Positions 49,789 to 59,344 of a stretch of 64,000 bases of DNA are shown piece by piece (within the stretch, counting starts at the first letter, position 1; the number at the start of each line of letters is the position of its first letter). Source of the DNA: Streptomyces dengpaensis. Lineage in GTDB: Bacteria > Actinomycetota > Actinomycetes > Streptomycetales > Streptomycetaceae. The notes under the pieces were generated by a model. That model saw nothing but the letters and a program-made list of their open reading frames with translations. It was not told the DNA's origin and made no database searches. The position numbers and the translations under genes are program-made. The DNA is taken from contig NZ_CP026652.1 of the NCBI RefSeq assembly GCF_002946835.1, positions 7,378,001-7,442,000 of the forward strand. Reading direction: 5' to 3'.

Positions 49789-51474
49789 CCCCGTCAGTGT
49801 CTGGCCGAACGGCTGCGCCGACGCCGCTCCCGGCCCGCGGCGGATCTCGTGCCCCGGGAGCCCCGCGCGTCCCAGCACCCAACTCGCCCCATTCAGGGAC
49901 TTCGCCGCCTGCTTGAGGGGCGCCAGGCAGGCGGCGGCCTGGCGGTGGTCGGTCACGCTGCCGGGTGCACACAGCACCGTGGCCAGCGACAGCGTGACGG
50001 TCAGCCCGCCTGCCGACCAGGGCGTGTCGAGAACCGAAGTCGCCAGGGGGTCGAGGGTGTCAGGGTCGGCCAGGACCAGGAAGTCGTCCCCGCCGATGTG
50101 CCCCACGCGCGTCGCCCCGGACGCGGCGTGCTGCAAGGCCCGCCCGACCGCCCGGATCAGGTCGTCGCCCGCCGCGAACCCCGCACCGTCGTTGACCTGT
50201 TTGAAGTGGTCGACGTCCAGCCAGCTCAGCGCGAACAACCGGCCGTCCGCGATCCGCCGGTCCACCTCGCCAGTGATCGCGTCCGAACCCGGCAGCCGGG
50301 TCAGCGGGTTGAGCCCCGCCGCCTCCTCGACCCGGCTCTCGGCCAGCGCCCGTACGAGATCTGCCAGCCGTACGACCCCGACGCACCGCCCGTATCGGTC
50401 GACGACCGCGACGTCGTCGGACGTACGGTCCCGGTCCCCGTCCGCCACCACGTCGAGAACCTCCCAGGCGGTGGCGTCCACGCCGACCGTACGCGGCGGG
50501 TCGCCGAGCTTGGCGGCAGGCCGGTCGGCGTACAGCGCGTGCCCGTAGCGCCCCGACATCGACAGCAGGAACCGCGACCGGTGCACCGACCGGACCGGGA
50601 TCCCGGAGGAGTCCACGAGCAGCACCCCGGACACGTCGGGCGAGCCGATGAGCAGCGCCCGCACCTGCCCCGCGGACGCCGAGGCGGGCAACAGCGCCGC
50701 CGGCCGCACAAACTGCCGTACGGACGGCCCCGACCGCGGCGTCGAGGCGACGGCGGGGGAGAGAGCCGGGACGTATACGTCTGCCGCGGGCAACCGGGCG
50801 GGTGGCGCGAACAGCTCGCCCTGCGCCAACTGTGCGCCCGCCGACACCGCGGCCGCGCACTGCAGCTCGGTCTCGACCCCCTCGACGGACAGCAGGGCGC
50901 CCAACTGCTCGCACAGCGTCCGCATCGCCCGCACGGCCGCGGGCCGCGACAACAGGGACACGTCGAGCTTCATCAGCTCGGGCGCGAGGTCCGTGAGCAG
51001 CCGCAGCGGTACGTCGCCGTCACCCACCCCGTCCGCACAGATCCGGAAGCCATCGTTCCGCAGCGCGGCCACCGCCTCCAGCAGGGCATGCTGCGGCACG
51101 TGGGTGTACGGCGGACCGACGTCGACCGTGACTTCCCACGGCAGTCGCCCGGCCTCGCGCACCGCATCGCGCAGCGCAGCGAGCCCGCCGAGATCGGCGA
51201 GGGTTCCGGCGAACACATTGATGTGCAGCGGTAGCAGCGTCTCCTTGCGGGCGGCCGCCCGCATCGCCAACGCGGCCAGCCTTCCGTCGAGTTCGGGGTC
51301 ACGGCGGGCCTGTGCCAGGATGTCGCCGGCCTCCGGACGGGCGAGTATCTCCAGCGCCGCGACCCCTCCGGTCGTCAGGTTGACGACCGGCTGGAAGGCG
51401 AAGCGGACAGTGTCCGTCCAGGAGGGCACGGCAGCATAATGGGCGGCGTGGGCGCACGCCGGTATGCGATTCAT
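49786..51474 (-). CDS. EAL-CBS-GGDEF domain protein, degenerate c-di-GMP type
   Basis: A 562-residue protein, start taken at MNRIPACAHAAHYAAVPSWT. The EAL domain comes first but is degenerate: the E-x-L position is EILARPEAGDI, DDFGTGYSSL is replaced by ADGVGDGDVPL, and the later motif is VEGVET. The middle region has CBS-like segments (VSGVLLVDSSGIPVRSVHRS; DVAVVDRYGRCVGVVRLADL). The C-terminal GGDEF domain reads LFALSWLDVDHFKQVNDGAG and RVGHIGGDDFLVLA, GGDDF for GGDEF. GGDDF may still be active; the EAL half likely only binds or senses c-di-GMP. From memory SCO1397 is the S. coelicolor counterpart. It lies 68 bases after the thiolase gene. Confidence 0.82.
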   Translation of the reverse strand: MNRIPACAHAAHYAAVPSWTDTVRFAFQPVVNLTTGGVAALEILARPEAGDILAQARRDPELDGRLAALAMRAAARKETLLPLHINVFAGTLADLGGLAALRDAVREAGRLPWEVTVDVGPPYTHVPQHALLEAVAALRNDGFRICADGVGDGDVPLRLLTDLAPELMKLDVSLLSRPAAVRAMRTLCEQLGALLSVEGVETELQCAAAVSAGAQLAQGELFAPPARLPAADVYVPALSPAVASTPRSGPSVRQFVRPAALLPASASAGQVRALLIGSPDVSGVLLVDSSGIPVRSVHRSRFLLSMSGRYGHALYADRPAAKLGDPPRTVGVDATAWEVLDVVADGDRDRTSDDVAVVDRYGRCVGVVRLADLVRALAESRVEEAAGLNPLTRLPGSDAITGEVDRRIADGRLFALSWLDVDHFKQVNDGAGFAAGDDLIRAVGRALQHAASGATRVGHIGGDDFLVLADPDTLDPLATSVLDTPWSAGGLTVTLSLATVLCAPGSVTDHRQAAACLAPLKQAAKSLNGASWVLGRAGLPGHEIRRGPGAASAQPFGQTLTG

Positions 51475-51541
51475 AAGCTGTTCACACAGGATTCCGAGGT
51501 CGTCACACAGTGTGCGGTCGAGGGCCGCGCGCCTGTCGGGT

Positions 51542-52732
51542 TCACCGTACGGCGATGACCGACGAACCGTGTCCGAACAGCCCCTGGTTCGCGGTGATCC
51601 CCACGCGTGCTCCCGCGACCTGCCGGTCACCCGCGCTGCCCCGCAACTGCCAGGTCAGCTCGCACACCTGGGCGATCGCCTGCGCCGGAACGGCCTCTCC
51701 GAAGGAGGCGAGCCCGCCGCTGACGTTCACGGGTATGCGCCCGCCGAGCGCGGTGACGCCCTCGCGCAGCAGCTTGGCCGCCTCGCCCTCCTCGCACAGC
51801 CCCAGGTCTTCGTACCACTGCAACTCCAGGGCCGTGGACAGGTCGTACACCTCGGCCAGGGAGAGATCCTCGGGGCCGATGCCCGCCTCCTCGTACGCCG
51901 CGCGCGCGATCGACGCCCGGAAGGTGCCGGCCGCGGGCTCCACCGCGACCGCGGAGTCCGTGGCGATGTCCGGCAGGTCCAGCACCGTGTTGGGATAGCG
52001 CGGCGTGACCGTGGAGACCGCGCGGATCCGCACCGGATCCGCCGCCCCGTGCCGGCGCGCGAACTCCATGCTGGACAGCACCACCGCCGCGCCACCGTCC
52101 GAGGTCGCGCAGATGTCGAGCAGGCGCAGCGGATCCGCGACGACCGCGGACGCGGCGACCTCCTCAGCGGTGACCCTCTTGCGGTAGCGCGCGTTGGGAT
52201 TCAGTGCCCCTAAGGCGGCGTTTTTCACCTTGACCTGGGCGAAGTCGTCCACGGTGTCCCCGTGTACGGCCATCCGCCGCCGTGCGTACAGCCCGAAGTA
52301 CGTCGGATTCGTCGCCCCGAGGACGCGGAACCGCAGCCAATCCGGATCGTCCGGCCTGTCCCCGCCCGCCGGCCGGAAAAACCCCTTGGGCGCCGCGTCC
52401 GCGCCCACCACGAGCACGACGTCGGCCAGGCCCGAAAGGATCTGCGCCCGCGCCGTGTCGAGGGCCTGCGCTCCCGAAGCGCACGCCGCGTACACGCTCG
52501 CGACCCGCGCCCCCTGCCAGCCCAGCGCCTTGGCGAACGTCGCCCCCGCCACGTACCCCGGATAGCCGCCGCGCACGGTGTCCGCGCCCACGATCGAGCC
52601 GACCTCCCGCCACTCGACCCCCGCGTCGGCGAGCGCGGCGCGCGCCGCCACGACCCCGTACTCGACGAACCCGCGTCCCCACTTGCCCCAGGGATGCATG
52701 CCCGCGCCGAGCACCGCCACCTCGCCGGTCAT
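51542..52732 (-). CDS. thiolase-like lipid-transfer protein
   Basis: A 396-residue thiolase-superfamily protein. Start at MTGEVAVLGAGMHPWGKWGR, with GAAGGGGG upstream. The nucleophile-loop Cys is in ASVYAACASGAQALDTARAQ; later GGYPGYVAGATF and PVNVSGGLASFGEAVPAQAI (the GGxxSxGE motif of SCP-x/Ltp-type enzymes), and ANQGLFGHGSSVI. These pair with DUF35 proteins as acyl-CoA lyases or retro-aldolases in side-chain degradation or polyketide-like chemistry. The DUF35 gene lies 28 bases upstream in the same operon. Confidence 0.87.
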   Translation of the reverse strand: MTGEVAVLGAGMHPWGKWGRGFVEYGVVAARAALADAGVEWREVGSIVGADTVRGGYPGYVAGATFAKALGWQGARVASVYAACASGAQALDTARAQILSGLADVVLVVGADAAPKGFFRPAGGDRPDDPDWLRFRVLGATNPTYFGLYARRRMAVHGDTVDDFAQVKVKNAALGALNPNARYRKRVTAEEVAASAVVADPLRLLDICATSDGGAAVVLSSMEFARRHGAADPVRIRAVSTVTPRYPNTVLDLPDIATDSAVAVEPAAGTFRASIARAAYEEAGIGPEDLSLAEVYDLSTALELQWYEDLGLCEEGEAAKLLREGVTALGGRIPVNVSGGLASFGEAVPAQAIAQVCELTWQLRGSAGDRQVAGARVGITANQGLFGHGSSVIAVR

Positions 52733-52760
52733 GCCGTCATCCCCCTTCGCCACACGCCCC

Positions 52761-53207
52761 TCATGCCGTCACCTCCGTCGGCCGCCAGTGCCACGTCGTC
52801 CACGTCGTGTCGGCGTCCTCGTGCAGCACACCGGGGACGACCTCCACCTCCATGCCCACCGTCAGGTCGGCGACGGTGATCCCGGGAACTGCCTGGCCGA
52901 GCACCACGATGCGCTCGGATTCCAGCTCCACAGCGATCAACGCGTGGGGCGTCCACGGGAGTTCCCGATCGGTCACATAGGGTGACGGTGGCCGGTACTG
53001 GCTGTCCGTGTACGACCAGACGCGGCCGTGCCGAGACAGCGGCACTTCGGCCAGCTCACCGCCCCGGCAGCCCGGATTGCGGCAGAAGGCGTCCTCGCGG
53101 GGGAAGAACACCGAGCCGCACGCAGAGCAGCGGGTGCCGAGCAGACGGAAGTCCTCCCCGTCCCCGGTGAACCACCCGTCGACTACGGGCGTGCGTGTGC
53201 GCGACAA
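52761..53207 (-). CDS. DUF35 OB-fold/zinc-ribbon protein, partner of thiolase
   Basis: A 148-residue protein with a TTG start; GGAGGGG lies 4 bases before it. N-terminal rubredoxin-like zinc ribbon LGTRCSACGSVFFPREDAFC with CRNPGC, then an OB-fold beginning GRVWSYTDSQYRPP and ending LTVGMEVEVVPGVLHEDADT. DUF35 proteins bind acyl-CoA and form heterotetramers with the thiolase encoded downstream. A palindromic operator candidate sits 19-35 bases upstream. Confidence 0.88.
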   Translation of the reverse strand: MSRTRTPVVDGWFTGDGEDFRLLGTRCSACGSVFFPREDAFCRNPGCRGGELAEVPLSRHGRVWSYTDSQYRPPSPYVTDRELPWTPHALIAVELESERIVVLGQAVPGITVADLTVGMEVEVVPGVLHEDADTTWTTWHWRPTEVTA

Positions 53208-53225
53208 GGCCCCTCCATGGCTAGA

Positions 53226-53242
53226 TCTGACGAGACGTCAGA
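53226..53242. promoter_or_regulatory. palindrome upstream of DUF35-thiolase operon
   Basis: TCTGACG-AGA-CGTCAGA, perfect 7-bp arms with 3-base spacer, 19 bases before the DUF35 start codon. It overlaps the expected promoter, so a repressor could act here. No cognate regulator gene is adjacent. TetR-family sites are often of this size. Confidence 0.5.
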
Positions 53243-53399
53243 AGTGTGCCATGGGCAACGGGAATTGGGCAGGGCGCATGAGGCAGGTGGCTCCGGCCGC
53301 CCGAGATCACCCGATGACACACCTTTGCCGCAGAAGCAGCGTGGCTGCAGCGTGCCGCCCCGAAGACGCCCCCTCCAGTGATCGGATACAGTCCGCGGC

Positions 53400-53936
53400 G
53401 TGTCCGCAACCCCGCACCCGCCCGCCGACTTCGCACCGCACTCGTACTGCTCGAGCTGTGGCACAGCCTACGGAGAGGGCATCTCCGACTGGCCCCGCAC
53501 CTGCGCCGCCTGCGGCACCGTGGCCTACCGCAATCCGCTGCCGGTCGCGGTCGCCCTGCAGCCCGCCTACGACGCCCAGGGAACCGCCCTGGTCGTGATC
53601 ACCCGGACCATCGCCCCCGAGCGCGGGGGCATCGCCCTGCCCGGAGGGTTCATCGACCACCGGGAGGACTGGCGGCACGCGGTCGTCCGCGAGCTCAAGG
53701 AGGAGACAGGCATCGAAGCGGCGCCCCGGGAAGTGCGGCTCGCCGATGCGATGAGTTCTCCCGCCGGGCATCTGCTGCTCTTCGGACTCCTCCCGGAGCG
53801 CCCGGCCGCCGAACTGCCGCCGCCCGCCGCCACGGACGAGACGGAGGGCTGGCACCTGCTGCGCAGACCGGCCGAACTCGCCTTCCCGCTGCACACCCTG
53901 GCGGTGCGGGCGTGGTTCGAGGGACGGTACGTCTGA
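53400..53936 (+). CDS. NUDIX hydrolase with N-terminal zinc ribbon
   Basis: A 178-residue NUDIX protein from a GTG start. TACAGT ends 7 bases before the GTG, fitting a leaderless mRNA. The N-terminal zinc ribbon HSYCSSCGTAYGEGISDWPR with TCAACG resembles that of NudC; the Nudix box GGFIDHREDWRHAVVRELKE plus ETGI matches GX5EX7REUXEEXGU exactly. It hydrolyses nucleoside diphosphate-X substrates, possibly NAD-related. No operon partner; convergent with the GH31 gene across about 70 bases. Confidence 0.88.
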   Translation: MSATPHPPADFAPHSYCSSCGTAYGEGISDWPRTCAACGTVAYRNPLPVAVALQPAYDAQGTALVVITRTIAPERGGIALPGGFIDHREDWRHAVVRELKEETGIEAAPREVRLADAMSSPAGHLLLFGLLPERPAAELPPPAATDETEGWHLLRRPAELAFPLHTLAVRAWFEGRYV

Positions 53937-54008
53937 GGGGCTGGTGCGCCCGAAGCCGCGCTCCGGCCCCGTACGTCCAAGGGCCCTCGCGAGACACTCG
54001 GCCGACCG

Positions 54009-56375
54009 TCACGGTGCCCCGAGCCCTCGCACCCGTACCGGATACGACGGCTCGCTCAGGCCGCTCTCGCCCTCCCGGCGCACGACCACGTGCCGCCCCT
54101 CCCAGCGCGTCACATAACGCTCGATCTCCGGCTCGTCCCACCCGTCGCCCACGTCCGGCACCACGAGCCCGCCTCCGCCGCGTCCGCGCGCGGGAGCCCA
54201 CGCCTCCAGCTCCAGACCGCCGTCGGCGCCCCGTACGGGCACGACGGCGCCCGCGCGCGCCAGCACCGGAATCCGCGACAAGGGGGCGTCGACCAACACC
54301 TGGGTCGGCCCTTCGTACGCCTCCTCGGTGACCGTGTCGTACCAACGCCCCCGCGGCAGCTGCACCGCCCGGCGATCCGCACCGTGATCCAGCACCGGCG
54401 CCACCAGGAGGCAGTCGCCGAGCAGAAAGGCGTCCTCGCAATCGCGCAGCGCCCGGTCCTCGGGCGTGCCCCACCACACCGGCCGCACATACGGTGCGCC
54501 CGTGCGGCGCGCCAGATGCGCCAGCGTCATGAAGTACGGCAGCAGCCGCCGCCGCGCGACGAGCGCCACGCGCGCGTGCTCCAGGACGTCCTCGCCGAAC
54601 TCCCAGGGCTCCCTGCGGCCCGCCCGCAGACTCGCGTGCGTGCGGAACAGCGGGAGGTACGCGCCGAGTTGGAACCACCGCAGATACAGCTCGGGCGACG
54701 GGCTCCCGTCGAAGCCGCCCACGTCGGGTCCTGAATACGGCACCCCGCACAGGCCCAGCCCCATCACCAGGGACAGCGAGGCCCGCAACCCGGGCCAGCC
54801 CGTGGCCACGTCCCCGGACCAGGTCCCTCCGTAGCGCTGCATTCCGGCCCACCCGGAGCGCGAGAAGAGGAACGGCCGCTCCTGGGGCGCATGTTCACGC
54901 AGGCCTTCGTACGCGGCCCGGGCCATGCCCAGGGCGTACACGTTGTGCGCCTCGCGATGGTCACCGCCGCGCCCCTCCAGGGAGTGCCGGGCCGAGCGCG
55001 GCAGCGTCGACTCCCCGAACGCCGTGAACGACGTCGGCTCGTTCATGTCATGCCAGAACCCGGCGAACCCCTGCGCGAGGCGCTCTTCGTACAGCCCGCC
55101 CCACCAGCGCCGCACGCGCGCGTGCGTGAAGTCCGGATAGACCGACTCTCCGGGCCATGCGACACCCCGCACGAGCCGCCCCGAGGCATCCCGTACGAAG
55201 GCGTCCTCGGCGAGGCCGCCGTCGTACACGGCGTTGCCCGGCTCGGCCTTGACCGCGGGGTCGACGATCGAGACCAGGCGGACGCCGTCGCGGCGCAGCT
55301 CCTCGGCGAGCACCGGCAGCCTCGGGAAGTGCTCCCGGTCGACCGTGAACACCTGGTGCGCGTCGTAGTGGTCGATGTCCAGATGGACCGCGTCGAGCGG
55401 CAGACCGCGCTCCTGGTAGCCCGCGACGATCCGCCGCACTTCCTGTTCGTTGCCGAAGCCCCACCGCGCGTGGTGGTGCCCCATCGCCCACGAGGGCGGC
55501 AGTGCGGGCGCCCCGGTGAGCGACGCCCAGGCGTGCAGCACGCGCGCGGGGGTGCCCACCATCACCCAGCAGCGCAGCGGGCCGCCGTCCATCCGCAGCT
55601 CACACGTCCCGGCTCGGTCGTGCCCGGAGCCGGCCCCCTCCTCGCCCTCGCGCAGCGTCACCGTGCCGTCCCAGGACGTGTCGTGGAACACGAGATGCGT
55701 GGCAGCGTCGGCAACCACCATCTGCACGGGCATGGTGATGTACAGCGGATCGTCGCCGGGCCCGAAGGCCTGCCCGGGATCCGTGTTCCACAGCCGGTAC
55801 GTCCCGTCGCGCAGCCGGGGGCCCGCCGCGCGCCCGCCCAGGCCGAAGTACCGCGCGTCGGCGGCCACTTCGGAGCGCTGCATCCAACGGGCCTCGCCGC
55901 CGTCGACGGGCTCCCACCAACGCGGCGGCAGATCGCGGCGCAGCATCACACCACCGGGGGTCCGCACCTCGACCGCGCCGTGCCGCGAGACCACGACCGT
56001 CACCCGCTCGGCCACGACCCGCCAGCCGCCGTCCTTGTCGGGCTCCAGGACGGCCCGCGGGTCCGGCTCCGGGCAGCGGCCCGCGAGCGCGTACGACGGC
56101 TCCGGGCCGACCCCGTCCCAGCCCCAGAACACCGCCCCGCTCACCGCAACAGTGATCCGCAGCTCGGACCGCGTGAAGCGGACGACACCGCCGCCGGGCC
56201 CCGGCTCCACGCCGCGCACCGGCCCGGGCACCCGCGCACGCTCGGCGCCCCGCCGCGGCAACCCGGTGGCGTCGGCACGCCTCCTGCGCCACGCGGCCCG
56301 CACCGTGCGCAACCCTTGAGTGGCACCCCCCGAACCGACCGCCTTCACCGAACGCACCAGGTCATGACCGTCCAT
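54009..56375 (-). CDS. GH31 alpha-glucosidase-type glycoside hydrolase
   Basis: A 788-residue cytoplasmic enzyme. Start at MDGHDLVRSVKAVGSGG; an earlier in-frame ATG at 56447 lacks support. N-terminal beta-sandwich (RFTRSELRITVAVSGAVFWG), then the GH31 barrel: VHLDIDHYDAHQVFTVDREH, catalytic nucleophile Asp443 in GFWHDMNEPTSFTAFGESTL, SRSGWAGMQRYGGTWSGDV, DVGGFDGSPSPELYLRWFQL, and C-terminal proximal and distal sandwich domains. It releases alpha-glucose or alpha-xylose from short oligosaccharides. No signal peptide or transporter is adjacent. Divergent from the acetoacetyl-CoA synthetase gene. Confidence 0.91.
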   Translation of the reverse strand: MDGHDLVRSVKAVGSGGATQGLRTVRAAWRRRRADATGLPRRGAERARVPGPVRGVEPGPGGGVVRFTRSELRITVAVSGAVFWGWDGVGPEPSYALAGRCPEPDPRAVLEPDKDGGWRVVAERVTVVVSRHGAVEVRTPGGVMLRRDLPPRWWEPVDGGEARWMQRSEVAADARYFGLGGRAAGPRLRDGTYRLWNTDPGQAFGPGDDPLYITMPVQMVVADAATHLVFHDTSWDGTVTLREGEEGAGSGHDRAGTCELRMDGGPLRCWVMVGTPARVLHAWASLTGAPALPPSWAMGHHHARWGFGNEQEVRRIVAGYQERGLPLDAVHLDIDHYDAHQVFTVDREHFPRLPVLAEELRRDGVRLVSIVDPAVKAEPGNAVYDGGLAEDAFVRDASGRLVRGVAWPGESVYPDFTHARVRRWWGGLYEERLAQGFAGFWHDMNEPTSFTAFGESTLPRSARHSLEGRGGDHREAHNVYALGMARAAYEGLREHAPQERPFLFSRSGWAGMQRYGGTWSGDVATGWPGLRASLSLVMGLGLCGVPYSGPDVGGFDGSPSPELYLRWFQLGAYLPLFRTHASLRAGRREPWEFGEDVLEHARVALVARRRLLPYFMTLAHLARRTGAPYVRPVWWGTPEDRALRDCEDAFLLGDCLLVAPVLDHGADRRAVQLPRGRWYDTVTEEAYEGPTQVLVDAPLSRIPVLARAGAVVPVRGADGGLELEAWAPARGRGGGGLVVPDVGDGWDEPEIERYVTRWEGRHVVVRREGESGLSEPSYPVRVRGLGAP

Positions 56376-56588
56376 GCTGCTCAGCCTGCCACTGCCGACC
56401 CCAAAAGAGTGAGTCGTTAAACTTCCGTTCACCCGTGGCGACGCCACATCTTCACGCCAGCGACTATGTGTGGCGCACCCTGGTGCGGGAGTCGATCACA
56501 TGGCATCGTCCGTGTCAGCCGCGTGACGCGCACACCCCAGCTCGTGCGCGACAGACGCACACGACGCGCACAGTCCGGGAGCCGCCCC

Positions 56589-58556
56589 ATGTCCACCGCG
56601 AACCCCTCACCGCTCTGGCAGCCCACCGAGGAACGCATCGCCCAGGCACAGATCACGAAGTTCCAGGCCTGGGCGGCCGAGCACCACGGAGCCCCGTCCG
56701 ACGGCGGCTACACGGCACTGCACCGCTGGTCGGTGGACGAACTGGACACCTTCTGGAAAGCCGTCACCGAGTGGTTCGACGTACGGTTTTCGACCCCCTA
56801 CGCGCGCGTGCTCGGCGACCGCTCCATGCCGGGCGCCCAGTGGTTCCCCGGGGCGAACCTCAACTACGCCGAGCACGCTCTGCGCGCGGCCGGGACCCGT
56901 GCGGACCAACCGGCCCTCCTGTACGTCGACGAGACCCATGAGCCGACCCCGTTGACCTGGTCCGAGCTGCGACGTCAGGTCGGCTCCCTGGCCGCCGAGC
57001 TGCGCGCCCTCGGCGTACGCCCCGGAGACCGTGTCAGCGGCTATCTCCCGAACATTCCGCAAGCCGTCGTCGCCCTCCTCGCCACGGCCGCCGTGGGAGG
57101 CGTCTGGACGTCCTGCGCCCCGGACTTCGGTGCCCGCAGCGTCCTGGACCGCTTCCAGCAGGTCGAACCCGTCGTGCTCTTCACCGTCGACGGCTACCGC
57201 TACGGCGGCAAGGAGCATGGCCGCCGCGACGTGGTCGCCGAGCTGCGCCGCGAACTGCCCACGCTGCGCGCCGTCGTCCACATCCCGCTGCTCGGCACCG
57301 AGGCACCCGAGGGCGCCCTGGAATGGTCCGCCCTGACCTCCGCCGACGTGGACCCCGTCTTCGAGCAGGTGCCCTTCGACCACCCCTTGTGGGTGCTCTA
57401 TTCCTCGGGCACGACCGGCCTCCCCAAGGCCATCGTCCAGTCCCAGGGCGGCATCCTCCTCGAACACCTCAAGCAGCTCGGCCTGCACTGCGACCTGGGC
57501 CCCGAGGACCGCTTCTTCTGGTACACGTCCACGGGCTGGATGATGTGGAACTTCCTCGTCTCCGGCCTGCTCACGGGCACCACGATCGTCCTGTACGACG
57601 GCAGCCCCGGCCATCCGGACACGGGCGCCCAGTGGCGCATCGCGGAACGCACCGGGGCGACCCTCTTCGGCACGTCCGCGGCGTATGTCATGGCGTGTCG
57701 CAAGGCCGGCGTCCACCCCTCCCGCGACTTCGACCTCGCGCGCGTGCAGTGCGTCGCCACCACCGGCTCGCCCCTGCCGCCGGACGGCTTCCGCTGGCTG
57801 CACGACGAGGTCCGCGAGGACCTGTGGATCGCCTCCGTCAGCGGCGGCACCGACGTGTGCTCCTGCTTCGCAGGAGCGGTACCCACGCTCCCGGTGCACA
57901 TCGGCGAACTCCAGGCCCCCGGTCTCGGCACCGACCTCCAGTCCTGGGACCCCAGCGGAAAGCCCCTCACCGACGAAGTCGGTGAGCTCGTGGTCACCAA
58001 CCCGATGCCGTCCATGCCCATCCGCTTCTGGAACGACCCCGACGGCAGCCGCTACCACGACAGCTACTTCGACACGTATCCCGGAGTGTGGCGCCACGGC
58101 GACTGGATCACCGTCACCTCACGCGGCTCCGTCGTCATCCACGGCCGCTCCGACTCCACGCTCAACCGCCAAGGCGTGCGCATGGGGTCAGCCGACATCT
58201 ACGAAGCCGTCGAACGCCTCCCCGAGATCAAGGAGTCGCTCGTCATCGGCGTCGAACAGCCCGACGGCGGCTACTGGATGCCCCTTTTCGTGCACCTCGC
58301 CCCCGGAGCCGTCCTCGACGAGGCCCTCCTGAACCGGATCAAGCAGACCATCCGCGAACAGCTCTCCCCGCGCCACATCCCCGACGAGGTCATCGAGGTC
58401 CCCGGCGTCCCGCACACCCTCACGGGCAAGCGCATCGAGGTCCCGGTCAAACGCCTGCTCCAGGGCGCCCCTTTGGAGAAGGCGGTCAACGTCGGCTCCG
58501 TGGACAACGTAGAACTGCTGCGCTTCTACGAGGACCTGGCCCGCAAGCGCGCCTGA
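56589..58556 (+). CDS. acetoacetyl-CoA synthetase
   Basis: A 655-residue adenylate-forming enzyme making acetoacetyl-CoA from acetoacetate, CoA and ATP. Start at MSTANPSPLWQPTEERIAQA, with GGGAG upstream. N-terminal extension FWKAVTEWFDVRFSTPYARV and GAQWFPGANLNYAEHAL; P-loop YSSGTTGLPK at 271-280; then TGWMMWNFLVSGLLTGTTIV, ASVSGGTDVCSCFAG, GRSDSTLNRQGVRMGSADIY and GKRIEVPVKRLLQG with the acyl-adenylate Lys. These variants are typical of acetoacetyl-CoA ligases rather than acetyl-CoA synthetases. The S. lividans enzyme is well studied (SCO1393 homologue, from memory). Confidence 0.92.
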   Translation: MSTANPSPLWQPTEERIAQAQITKFQAWAAEHHGAPSDGGYTALHRWSVDELDTFWKAVTEWFDVRFSTPYARVLGDRSMPGAQWFPGANLNYAEHALRAAGTRADQPALLYVDETHEPTPLTWSELRRQVGSLAAELRALGVRPGDRVSGYLPNIPQAVVALLATAAVGGVWTSCAPDFGARSVLDRFQQVEPVVLFTVDGYRYGGKEHGRRDVVAELRRELPTLRAVVHIPLLGTEAPEGALEWSALTSADVDPVFEQVPFDHPLWVLYSSGTTGLPKAIVQSQGGILLEHLKQLGLHCDLGPEDRFFWYTSTGWMMWNFLVSGLLTGTTIVLYDGSPGHPDTGAQWRIAERTGATLFGTSAAYVMACRKAGVHPSRDFDLARVQCVATTGSPLPPDGFRWLHDEVREDLWIASVSGGTDVCSCFAGAVPTLPVHIGELQAPGLGTDLQSWDPSGKPLTDEVGELVVTNPMPSMPIRFWNDPDGSRYHDSYFDTYPGVWRHGDWITVTSRGSVVIHGRSDSTLNRQGVRMGSADIYEAVERLPEIKESLVIGVEQPDGGYWMPLFVHLAPGAVLDEALLNRIKQTIREQLSPRHIPDEVIEVPGVPHTLTGKRIEVPVKRLLQGAPLEKAVNVGSVDNVELLRFYEDLARKRA

Positions 58557-59324
58557 TCACCCCCCGTAGGTGGCCTCGGACTCGCCGAGTACGGCGGTGA
58601 AGTCCGAGGCCAGGCGTACCGCGCCGGCGGGTTCGAGTTCCGCCACCGAGATCCGTACACCGGGTCCGGAAGCGCGCACCCGCCGCGAGCCACCACCGTT
58701 AGCCCGCTCGCAGGGCGCCGCGCAAAGCCTCGGGGCGTATCCCCCGATCGTCCACCGCGACCGGAACGGTACGCAGCCCCAATGCCGTGACCAGATCGAG
58801 CAGATGGTGATAACCGCGGTCCTCCATGGCAACAGCATCCCCTGGCCGCAACTCCACTGACAGCAGCCGCCCGATCGGATCCAGCGCACCGTGCGCGAAC
58901 GTCACGTGATCCGTCGGCACGCCGTCCGGCCCGAGCCAGTCCCGTACCGCGTCCTCCAGTCGCGCCAGTCGTGGCGTACCGCGGTGTGACCGCACACCGG
59001 GGTAGAGCTGTGACGACGGCACCAGACGGGGAAGCAGTTCGGGTCCGGATGCCCGCCCGCCAAGTCACGCAGTCCGTCCGGCACTTTCGGCGGCCGCTGC
59101 GACGCCACCGAGAGGGCGGCGGCGACCACGGTCCCGCCGCGTCCCCGGGTCACCACGATCGCGCGTCGGCGCAACTCCTTGTAGGCCGTCGCGACCGTTC
59201 CCGGGCTCACGCCGAGCTCGTCGGCAAGTCTGCGCACCGGGGCAGAGCCGTCCCCGGCTCCAACGCGACTTCGGACACGCCTCGTTCGGCGGACGAGGCA
59301 ATTCCCCTGGCCGCTCACCCACAT
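58557..59324 (-). pseudogene. MocR-type regulator (GntR plus aminotransferase), frameshifted and internally deleted
   Basis: Three segments in shifting frames. 59324 to about 59035: HTH part VRRLADELGVSPGTVATAYK and GRGGTVVAAALSVASQ. 59022-58699: start of the aminotransferase part, PSSQLYPGVRSHRGTPRLAR, LEDAVRDWLGPDGVPTDHVT and LRPGDAVAMEDRGYHHLLDL, ending in a stop. About 58680-58557: the family's C-terminus, PGVRISVAELEPAGAVRLAS. The middle, including the PLP Lys, is missing. The 5' end is also lost at the junction with the MFS remnant. Not functional. Confidence 0.75.
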
Positions 59325-59344
59325 CCTGATCGCCCTTCAGATCC

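Noticed and set aside
49253..49972. A 239-aa minus-strand frame that could have been a glp operon regulator
   Set aside because: No helix-turn-helix motif, Arg/Pro-rich composition, and it overlaps the end of the GGDEF/EAL gene. I see no GylR-type gene here.
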